Source of the DNA: an uncultured Clostridia bacterium
GTDB lineage: Bacteria > Bacillota_A > Clostridia > Oscillospirales > Oscillospiraceae
Direction of reading: 5' to 3'
Length of the DNA: 9,262 nt
Assembly: GCA_947167435.1 (NCBI GenBank)
Contig: CAMVIC010000054.1
Span: 1-9,262, forward strand
Shown: positions 1 to 5,227 of the stretch, piece after piece
Layout of the letters: every line of letters begins with the position of its first letter
Numbering within the stretch: position 1 is the first letter of the stretch
Program-made: the position numbers and the translations under genes
Notes under the pieces: model-generated
Database searches by the model: none
What the model was told of the DNA's origin: nothing
The model's input: only the letters and a program-made list of their open reading frames with translations

Positions 1-39
1 GCCGTGCCGTAGAGGACGAGGTGCGGGTTCCGGATCGAC

Positions 40-522
40 GTGGGCAGCGGCGCGGGCTTTCCCGGGCTGGCGCTGAAAATTGCCTGCCCCGAGCTCCGGC
101 TTACCCTGCTGGACAGTCTGGACAAGCGGGTGCGCTTTCTGTCCGGGACCTGTGAGGCGCTGGGCTTTGACGACGTGGCCTGTCTCCATGCCCGGGCTGA
201 GGAGGCGCCTGCCGCCCTCCGGGAGCAGTTCGACCAGGCCGCCTCCCGGGCGGTTGCCCGGCTGAACCTGCTGTGCGAGCTGTGCCTGCCCTTCGTGAAG
301 GTGGGCGGCCTGTTTCTCGCCATGAAGGGGCCCGACGTGGAGGAAGAGCTGGGACAGGCGAAGAAGGGCATTGCCATGCTGGGCGGCCGCACCGAGCGGG
401 TGGTGCCGTACACGATCCCCGGCACGGACATTGTCCACACGGCGGTGCTGATCCGCAAGGAGAAGCCCACACCCGCAAAGTATCCCCGCCGCTGGGCACA
501 GATCAAAAAAGCACCGCTCTGA
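40..522 (+). CDS. rsmG: RsmG, 16S rRNA (guanine-N7) methyltransferase, C-terminal part
   Basis: RsmG (GidB) uses S-adenosylmethionine to methylate N7 of a guanine in the 530 loop of 16S rRNA, in the cytoplasm. The visible 160 residues open with the SAM-binding glycine loop (DVGSGAGFPG) and go on to DSLDKRVRFL, then SRAVARLNLLCELCLPFVK, and end with the family-typical KYPRR-containing tail. Full-length homologues are about 240 residues, so some 70-75 N-terminal residues are missing. The GTG at 40 is the Val inside the SAM motif and is not a natural start. The frame is closed by a TAG at 10-12. In the third frame, bases 3-29 read RAVEDEVRV, which would join the SAM motif if one base (or the four-base ccgg) were removed near 31-34. 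That suggests a frameshift or a sequence error. Identity is firm; the state of the 5' part is unresolved because it lies at the window edge. Confidence 0.85.
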   Translation: MGSGAGFPGLALKIACPELRLTLLDSLDKRVRFLSGTCEALGFDDVACLHARAEEAPAALREQFDQAASRAVARLNLLCELCLPFVKVGGLFLAMKGPDVEEELGQAKKGIAMLGGRTERVVPYTIPGTDIVHTAVLIRKEKPTPAKYPRRWAQIKKAPL

Positions 523-535
523 CCGCTCTGCGCCG

Positions 536-582
536 AAAAAAGGAAACCGCCGGAAGGGCGAAGCCCTGCCGGCGGCTTTCCT
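536..582. terminator. Bidirectional intrinsic terminator between rsmG and the HAD gene
   Basis: A hairpin has outer arms aggaaaccgccgg (541-553) and ccggcggctttcct (569-582), pairing with one bulged base, and inner arms agggc/gccct. Read on the minus strand, the stem is followed by a run of Ts (complement of the A-run at 536-541), a classic terminator for the HAD gene that ends at 599. On the plus strand it is followed by AT-rich sequence and can also stop rsmG transcripts. Confidence 0.8.
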
Positions 583-598
583 TAATATTAATATAATC

Positions 599-1243
599 TC
601 AAAGCATCGCTTCCAGCTCTTCGGCGCTGTGGGCGATCCGGTCCGCCCCGGCGGCGAGCAGCTGTTCCTCGCTGCGAAATCCCCAGCTCACGGCGATGCA
701 GGCAAGCCCCGCGTTGCGCGCAGTCGCAAGGTCCACCTCCGTGTCTCCCACATAAACGCACTTGTCCTTTTCCAGGCCCATCTGCTCCACCGCACGGAGC
801 ACCGCGTCCGGGTTGGGCTTGCGGCGGACGGAAGCGCTCTCCCCCACGGCAGTCTCCAGCAGATTCGGGAAGAAATGGGCCGCCAGCTCCTGCACGGCGG
901 GGTCCGGCTTGTTGGAGATGATAGCCTGCCTGACGCCCGCAGCCTTCAGCCGCTCCATCAGGGGCAGAATCCCGGCATAGGGGCCGGTGCGCACCCGGCA
1001 GTGGGCGTCGTACCAGGCCCGGTAGAAGGTGATCAGCTGATCCGCCAGGGCCTCGTCCGTCCCCTCGGGCAGGCAGTGGCGCACCAGATAGGCGGCGCCG
1101 TTTCCCAGGTTTTCCCGGGCATGCTCCCGGCTGATCTCCGGCAGGCCGAAGCGGGCCAGACTGTAGTTGACCGCGTCGGTCAGGTCGTCCAGGGTGTCCA
1201 GCACCGTGCCGTCCATATCGAACAAAACTGCTTTGTAGCGCAT
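599..1243 (-). CDS. HAD-superfamily phosphatase, phosphoglycolate phosphatase (Gph) type
   Basis: A soluble Mg-dependent phosphohydrolase of the haloacid dehalogenase superfamily, subfamily I with a helical cap after motif I. All four motifs are visible in the 214-residue product: motif I DMDGT with nucleophile Asp9 and acid/base Asp11, motif II with Ser110 in IISNKP, motif III Lys142 in RKPNP, and motif IV GDTEVD with Asp167 and Asp171. Length and motifs fit the Gph/PpaX-like group; the substrate (2-phosphoglycolate, pyrophosphate or a sugar phosphate) cannot be read from sequence. An ATG at 1261 would add six residues (MTGARK). I prefer the ATG at 1243 because the family normally begins a few residues before the first Asp, a G-rich SD-like stretch sits 8 bases upstream, and a possible promoter would start transcription near 1256. 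The gene converges on rsmG. Confidence 0.85.
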   Translation of the reverse strand: MRYKAVLFDMDGTVLDTLDDLTDAVNYSLARFGLPEISREHARENLGNGAAYLVRHCLPEGTDEALADQLITFYRAWYDAHCRVRTGPYAGILPLMERLKAAGVRQAIISNKPDPAVQELAAHFFPNLLETAVGESASVRRKPNPDAVLRAVEQMGLEKDKCVYVGDTEVDLATARNAGLACIAVSWGFRSEEQLLAAGADRIAHSAEELEAML

Positions 1244-1262
1244 TTTCCGTGCCCCCGTCATT

Positions 1263-1292
1263 TTTCTATCAACAGTATACTCCCCATGTCAA
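1263..1292 (-). promoter_or_regulatory. Possible promoter of the HAD phosphatase gene
   Basis: On the minus strand a perfect TTGACA (plus coordinates 1287-1292) is followed after 18 bases by TAGAAA (1263-1268), a 4/6 match to the -10 consensus. Transcription would start near 1256, downstream of the first possible ATG (1261) and upstream of the preferred ATG (1243). The -35 is strong and the -10 weak. Confidence 0.4.
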
Positions 1293-1373
1293 CCGGTGAT
1301 TTTTCGCCAGAAGTGGGGAATTCTCATTATATTATGCCAGTTATCAAATTCATTGTGGGGAATATAACCCGTG

Positions 1374-1379
1374 CGAGGA
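1374..1379 (+). promoter_or_regulatory. Ribosome binding site that fixes the lipoprotein start at 1386
   Basis: CGAGGA lies six bases before the ATG at 1386. The alternative GTG at 1371 would place this SD inside the coding sequence and put five residues before an otherwise textbook lipoprotein signal peptide, so the ATG is preferred. Confidence 0.6.
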
Positions 1380-1385
1380 CTTTTT

Positions 1386-2468
1386 ATGATCCGTAAAATC
1401 GCCGCCCTGCTGTTGGCGGGGCTGTGCCTGCTGCTTTGTGCCTGTGCTTCGCAGCCGGAGAGCCGGGACGCGCTCAGCCTCTGGTATCCGGAGGAGGCGC
1501 CGCTGGCCCGGCTGCTGCCGGAATTGGCAGAGGCCTATAACCAGAACCGAAGCCCCTCCGCTCTCCCCCTCGCGCTCCGGTGCTTTTCCGACGAGCAGGC
1601 GCTGCGCGACGCCCTGTCCGCCGCGCCCCCGGACCTGCTGCTGTGCTCCCAGGAGCTGGCCCTGCCCCTGTACGAGTCCGGCGCCCTGCGGCCACTGACG
1701 CTCACAACCGCGCCGGAATACGGCGCCATGCTGCTTGGCCGCTCCGAGGCGGTGGGCTCCAGCTTCTTCCCCCTTGGCTCGGAGCTGGAGCTGCTCTGCG
1801 GCAGCGCAGAGACGATCGGGAGTCTGGATAACCTGGAGGCTCTGTTTGCCGCCGCGGCGGAATACGGCGCGGCAAACGCCCGGCCTTTTCTTGGGACGGA
1901 CGCCCTTGCCCCCCTGCTGTATCAGCTGATGCTGGGGCGGGGCAGCGAGTTTCACGCCCGGCGTGACCTGGACGGGGGCAGCAGGGTCTATCGGGACGCC
2001 TATAATCTCATCGCCGAGGCGGCCTTTCAGGGCGGCCTTGACCTGGAGGCGGACCCGCTCTCCCGTCTGACAGATGGGGCGCTGCCCTGCGCCGTTTTGT
2101 CCTCCGGTGCGCTGGTCGGCCTTGAAGAGGAGAGTCTGGCCTTCCGTCCCCTGCCGGGCAGAGCCGCGGAGGAGGCGCTGCTGGCCAGATGCTGGGGCCT
2201 TGCCGTCACTGCGGGAGCCGGGAGGAACCTGCGCTCAGCCGGGGCCTTCCTCGGCTGGCTTCTGGAGGGGGAGCGCGCCGCTTCCCTCCCGCTGAAGGCG
2301 GGCCTGGTCCCCGCCCTGCCGGGGGAGGTCCCGGCTGACACGGCCCTCTCCCGATTGCTGCTGGAGCTGCGGGACGCCGCGCTCCATCTCCCGGACGGGG
2401 AGAGCGACTACGTGCGAAACCATCGGGACTTTGAAGCGCGCTTTCGCGCCGCCCTGGCGCTGTTTTGA
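1386..2468 (+). CDS. Lipoprotein resembling ABC-transporter substrate-binding proteins (family 1 type)
   Basis: A 360-residue exported protein. The N-terminus MIRKIAALLLAGLCLLLCAC has basic residues, a hydrophobic core and a lipobox ending at Cys20, so it should be lipid-anchored on the outer face of the membrane. The mature part starts with SLWYPEEAPLARLLPELAEAYN, then a DEQALRDAL segment and PDLLLCSQELALPLYESGALRPL. This order is typical of family 1 extracellular solute-binding proteins that bind sugars or oligosaccharides. The C-terminal half (GLAVTAGAG, then AGAFLGWLL) resembles the part of these proteins where the second lobe closes. The match is by pattern only and is rather divergent. 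No permease or ATPase gene is adjacent; the next gene is a HypB-type GTPase. The ligand is unknown, and a non-transport sensory or structural role is possible. Confidence 0.6.
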   Translation: MIRKIAALLLAGLCLLLCACASQPESRDALSLWYPEEAPLARLLPELAEAYNQNRSPSALPLALRCFSDEQALRDALSAAPPDLLLCSQELALPLYESGALRPLTLTTAPEYGAMLLGRSEAVGSSFFPLGSELELLCGSAETIGSLDNLEALFAAAAEYGAANARPFLGTDALAPLLYQLMLGRGSEFHARRDLDGGSRVYRDAYNLIAEAAFQGGLDLEADPLSRLTDGALPCAVLSSGALVGLEEESLAFRPLPGRAAEEALLARCWGLAVTAGAGRNLRSAGAFLGWLLEGERAASLPLKAGLVPALPGEVPADTALSRLLLELRDAALHLPDGESDYVRNHRDFEARFRAALALF

Positions 2469-2497
2469 TTGCATTCTACCGGCGACTGTGGTACACT
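2469..2497 (+). promoter_or_regulatory. Promoter of the hypB-like gene
   Basis: TTGCAT (2469-2474) is followed after 17 bases by TACACT (2492-2497), a good sigma-A type pair. It begins directly after the stop codon of the upstream lipoprotein gene, so hypB can be transcribed independently of it. The predicted start is near 2504, giving a leader of about 30 bases. No terminator is visible between the two genes, so readthrough is also possible. Confidence 0.6.
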
Positions 2498-2533
2498 TTG
2501 GACACCATTATTTAGTATATGAGGTATGCTGTT

Positions 2534-3202
2534 ATGGAAGGATATCGGATTCTGGAAATCAAACAGAGCGTTTTTGAAAACAACGACCGGGAGGCCGACA
2601 AGCTGCGGGAGCAGCTGAAGCGGGACAAAACCTTCCTGCTCAACCTGATGAGCTCCCCCGGCTCCGGCAAAACCACCACCCTGAAGGCCACCATCGCCCA
2701 GCTGAAGGATGAATTTCGCATCGGCGTCATGGAGGCGGACATCGACTCGGACGTGGACGCCGCCGCCATCGAGCAGACCGGCGTGAAGGTCATTCAGCTG
2801 CACACCGGCGGCATGTGCCATCTGGACGCCGGCATGACGAAGCAGGGCCTGGAGGGTCTGGGCGTAAACGACGTGGACTTTGCCATTCTGGAGAACATCG
2901 GCAACCTGGTGTGCCCGGCGGAGTTCGACACCGGCGCCGTGAAAAACGCCATGATTCTCTCCGTCCCCGAGGGGGACGACAAGCCCCTGAAGTACCCGCT
3001 GATGTTCTCCATCTGCGACGTGCTGCTCATTAACAAGATCGACGTGCTCCCCTACTTTGACTTCGACATGGAGGCCTGCGAGAAGTACGTCCACCGTCTC
3101 AATCCCAATATGAAGATCATCCCCATCTGCGCCCGCACCGGCGAGGGCATCGACGTCTTTGCCGACTGGCTGCGAGAGCAGATCAAGGCCTGGATCGAAT
3201 AA
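2534..3202 (+). CDS. hypB: HypB-family nickel-insertion GTPase
   Basis: HypB is a cytoplasmic SIMIBI-class GTPase that helps deliver nickel to [NiFe]-hydrogenase, and in some bacteria to other nickel enzymes. The 222-residue product has a Walker A loop SPGSGKTT (41-48), EADIDSDVDA (67-76), the metal-site Cys95-His96 in GGMCHLDA, the third metal ligand Cys127 in GNLVCPAEFD, the family signature EGDDKPLKYP (146-155) and the guanine-specificity motif NKID (167-170). It lacks the N-terminal CxxCGC motif and any His-rich stretch found in some HypBs. An ATG at 2519 would add five residues (MRYAV). I prefer 2534 because GAGG at 2521-2524 sits nine bases upstream and MEGYRILEIK is the expected beginning. 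No hypA, hypC-F, hydrogenase or urease gene is present in the window. Family assignment is firm; the client enzyme is unknown. Confidence 0.88.
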   Translation: MEGYRILEIKQSVFENNDREADKLREQLKRDKTFLLNLMSSPGSGKTTTLKATIAQLKDEFRIGVMEADIDSDVDAAAIEQTGVKVIQLHTGGMCHLDAGMTKQGLEGLGVNDVDFAILENIGNLVCPAEFDTGAVKNAMILSVPEGDDKPLKYPLMFSICDVLLINKIDVLPYFDFDMEACEKYVHRLNPNMKIIPICARTGEGIDVFADWLREQIKAWIE

Positions 3203-3213
3203 GATTGCCGGAA

Positions 3214-3261
3214 AGAAATCGCCTCCGCGAAAAACAGCTGTTTTTCGCGGAGGCGATTTCT
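3214..3261. terminator. Perfect 48-bp palindrome, bidirectional terminator
   Basis: Bases 3214-3237 are the exact reverse complement of 3238-3261, centred on cag|ctg. The arm runs agaaatcgcctccgcg followed by aaaaacag. It lies 11 bases after the hypB stop and 9 bases before the end of the natural FAH reading frame on the other strand. The expected RNA hairpin has a GC-rich stem with inner A/T pairs and T/pyrimidine-rich flanks. Position between convergent genes makes terminator the natural reading, although the T-tract is not classical. Confidence 0.7.
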
Positions 3262-3270
3262 CTGTTCCTC

Positions 3271-3342
3271 TCACTCGCACATGGTGTTGTGCAGCGTGCC
3301 GATGCCCTCGATCTGGATATCCACGGTGTCGCCCGGGCGCAG
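3271..3342 (-). pseudogene. Detached C-terminus of the FAH-family gene, downstream of an in-frame TAG
   Basis: Immediately after the TAG at 3343-3345 the same frame continues for 23 codons, LRPGDTVDIQIEGIGTLHN and then TMCE, and ends in TGA at 3271-3273. This is the normal end of the fumarylacetoacetate hydrolase fold (PGD, then IEGIGTL and N), so it is conserved coding sequence past the stop. It would be translated only by readthrough or if the TAG is a sequence error. With it, the protein would be 280 residues, the usual family length. Confidence 0.75.
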
Positions 3343-4113
3343 CTAGCCGTATTTGCTCTGGCCGCCCTCCAGGGCCACGCCGCTGGGCGTGCCGGTAAAG
3401 ACCAGGTCGCCCGGCTCCAGGCGCAGATACCGGGATGCGTAGCTGACGATTTTTGCGGTGTGGAAGATCATATCGGTAACGTCGCTGTCCTGGCGCTTTT
3501 CGCCGTTTACAAAGCTGCGGATGGCGTGGGGCTGCTCCGGGTCGAAGCAGTCGGCGGTGACGATGGCAGGGCCGCAGGGGCCGAAGCCCGGCATGGTCTT
3601 GCCGATGAGCCACTGCCCGCTGCGCATCTGGGAGGCGCGGCAGCTGATGTCGTTGCCGCAGGTGTAGCCGAAGACGTAATCCATGGCCTCCTCCTCGCTC
3701 ACGTTCCAGGCCGTTTTGCCCATGACGATCACCAGCTCCGCCTCGTAGTCATAGCTGACCTCCCAGGGCGGCAGACTGACGGACGCCCCGTCAGGCACCA
3801 GGGCGTTTGCGAATTTGTTGAACAGCACCGGGTATTCGGGGATGGGCGAATTGGTGTTGATGGCGTGCTGCCGATAGTTGAGGCCCACGCACAGCAGCTT
3901 GCCCACCCGGTTCACCACGTTCGCGTACACCGGGGCGGCCACCACCGGCAGGATTGCGTCCGTCTCCATGGCGGCCAGCGCCGCCCGGTCGGCCCCGGCG
4001 ATCACCGCGTCCATATCCGCGGCAAAGCCCGCGGCCGCGGCGTCTACCACGCCCCGCTCCGTCACCAGCGCCAGATGAGTCTGTCCGTCAACAAGGATAT
4101 TGCACAGCTTCAT
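3343..4113 (-). CDS. Fumarylacetoacetate hydrolase (FAH) family protein, truncated by an amber codon
   Basis: FAH-family enzymes are Mg/Mn-dependent and hydrolyse, decarboxylate or isomerise beta-diketo or 2-oxo acids in catabolic pathways. Visible motifs are GLNYRQH (77-83, with the catalytic-type His83), metal-binding Glu124 and Glu126 in DYEAEL, Asp155 in GYTCGNDIS, the GPCGPAIV segment (178-185) and FTGTPSGVALE (239-249). The start is well supported by GGAGG at 4122-4126, eight bases upstream. The frame stops at a TAG at codon 257, yet the expected C-terminus continues in frame for 23 more codons. A single change such as TGG or CAG to TAG would explain it. The gene is last in a minus-strand unit, 38 bases after a small membrane gene and just before a palindromic terminator. 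Substrate is not predictable. Activity without the C-terminal strand is uncertain. Confidence 0.85.
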   Translation of the reverse strand: MKLCNILVDGQTHLALVTERGVVDAAAAGFAADMDAVIAGADRAALAAMETDAILPVVAAPVYANVVNRVGKLLCVGLNYRQHAINTNSPIPEYPVLFNKFANALVPDGASVSLPPWEVSYDYEAELVIVMGKTAWNVSEEEAMDYVFGYTCGNDISCRASQMRSGQWLIGKTMPGFGPCGPAIVTADCFDPEQPHAIRSFVNGEKRQDSDVTDMIFHTAKIVSYASRYLRLEPGDLVFTGTPSGVALEGGQSKYG

Positions 4114-4151
4114 GAATACAACCTCCGATATTATTGTCGTGTTTCAGCTTT

Positions 4152-4331
4152 TCAGCCCATGCGGCTTCGCAGGGCCAGGCATACGATCAGCATGGCAAGC
4201 CATACTGTAAACAGCAGATACTCCGTCAGAAAGGGCCGCTTTTCCCGGTAGGCCAGCAGCAGCCGGTATCCGGCAGCGGCGGCCACCAGAAAGCTCAGCA
4301 CCGTGAGAAGCAGCAGGGCGTTTGCTCTCAT
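4152..4331 (-). CDS. Small two-helix membrane protein, unknown function
   Basis: A 59-residue product that I do not recognise. It starts MRANALLLLTVLSFLVAAAAG, and a first hydrophobic stretch covers about residues 5-28. A short basic turn (YREKRPF, 28-34) follows, then a second hydrophobic stretch at about 36-54 (YLLFTVWLAMLIVCLAL), and the protein ends RSRMG. This predicts two membrane helices joined by a short positive loop. The start ATG overlaps the ispE stop as ATGA (4328-4331), and a GGGGAG lies upstream within the ispE end, so translation is probably coupled to ispE. FAH follows 38 bases downstream. The overlap, SD and coherent two-helix pattern argue for a real gene; no function can be assigned. 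Confidence 0.7.
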   Translation of the reverse strand: MRANALLLLTVLSFLVAAAAGYRLLLAYREKRPFLTEYLLFTVWLAMLIVCLALRSRMG

Positions 4332-5200
4332 GGCAGCAATCTCCCCACGGGCTTTGCCGTGCAGACGAATCTGTACTCCGACTGCAGCGCCCGGCAGGCC
4401 TCCTCCGCTGTCTCCTCATCCGCGAAAATACCGAACACCGCCGAGCCGGTGCCCGTCATGATGGTGCCCAGGGCCCGGTGGTCCAGGAGCTTGCTCTTGA
4501 TCTCGCTGACGGTGCGAAGCCGCCGGTCGTCCACGTCCTCGAAGACGTTGTACAGCCGCCGGCACAGCTCCTCCAGGTTTTGCTCCCGGATGGCCTGCAC
4601 CAGGCCCGCGGTGTCCGGGTGGTGCCGCACCGGGACGCTGTCCAGCTTCCGGAACAGCTCCGGCGTGGAGATGGAAAACTCCGGCTTTCCGATGACGAAC
4701 ACGCAGTCCGGCAAATCCGGCAGATCCTCCAGCACTTCCCCGCGGCCTCTGGCCAGGGCCGTGCCGCCGGAAACACAGAAGGCCACGTCCGAGCCCACCG
4801 CGCTTGCCAGTTTTTCCAGGCCCGCCCGGTCCATGGGCTCACCGTACAGGCGGTTCATCCCCCGCAGGACGGCCGCCGCGTCCGCTGAGCCGCCGGCCAT
4901 GCCTGCCCCCACGGGAATCCGTTTTCGGATGTTGATGTGAACGCCCTGCCCGCTCTGGCCCACCGCCTGCAGAAAGCACTGCGCGGCGCGCACGGCCAGG
5001 TTCCGCTCGTCCCCGGGGATGAAATGCAGGTTGGAGCTTGCCCGAACCTGTCCGCCCTCCCGCAGGCGGATCTCCAGCTCGTCGCAGAGGGAAACGGTCT
5101 GCATGACCATCACCATCTCGTGATAGCCGTCCTCCCGTTTTCCCGTCACGTCCAGGGATATATTCAGCTTTGCATAGGCTTTTTCCAGAATCTCGGTCAT
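4328..5200 (-). CDS. ispE: 4-diphosphocytidyl-2-C-methyl-D-erythritol kinase
   Basis: IspE phosphorylates the 2-hydroxyl of CDP-methylerythritol with ATP, the fourth step of the cytoplasmic MEP pathway to isopentenyl diphosphate. The 290-residue length is normal. The GHMP-kinase signatures are present in order: AYAKLNISLDVTGKREDGYHE with catalytic-type Lys11, the ATP loop PVGAGMAGGSADAA (96-109), GSDVAF with Asp139 as the catalytic acid, and the third motif MTGTGSAVFGIF (248-259). GGGGAGG at 5205-5211 lies four bases before the ATG. The GH13 gene ends 27 bases upstream on the same strand, and the stop overlaps the next small gene as ATGA, so ispE sits inside a polycistronic unit. This is probably the organism's essential copy. 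Confidence 0.95.
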   Translation of the reverse strand: MTEILEKAYAKLNISLDVTGKREDGYHEMVMVMQTVSLCDELEIRLREGGQVRASSNLHFIPGDERNLAVRAAQCFLQAVGQSGQGVHINIRKRIPVGAGMAGGSADAAAVLRGMNRLYGEPMDRAGLEKLASAVGSDVAFCVSGGTALARGRGEVLEDLPDLPDCVFVIGKPEFSISTPELFRKLDSVPVRHHPDTAGLVQAIREQNLEELCRRLYNVFEDVDDRRLRTVSEIKSKLLDHRALGTIMTGTGSAVFGIFADEETAEEACRALQSEYRFVCTAKPVGRLLP

Positions 5201-5227
5201 GATGCCTCCCCGTTTCGCCCGCCCGGC

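Noticed and set aside
10..12. TAG at 10-12 as a second recoded amber codon
   Set aside because: The alternative frame gives a better rsmG lead-in, so a frameshift explains it without recoding; the residues around the TAG in its own frame do not resemble RsmG.
1341..1368. Plus-strand promoter TTATCA / TATAAC before the lipoprotein gene
   Set aside because: Both boxes match poorly and the spacer is 16; other AT-rich hexamers nearby are equally possible, so no promoter could be chosen.
2408..3613. A 401-codon minus-strand frame across hypB and the palindrome
   Set aside because: It runs antisense to hypB and through the terminator, with compositionally biased sequence and no recognisable domain.
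3205..4251. A 348-codon plus-strand frame opposite FAH
   Set aside because: It begins inside the region of the terminator and is the reverse shadow of the FAH gene.
4144..4419. A 91-codon minus-strand frame over the ispE-FAH junction
   Set aside because: It is Arg/Ser/Pro-rich and out of frame with ispE. The 59-residue frame at 4152-4331 is the better gene because of its start overlap, SD and membrane pattern.
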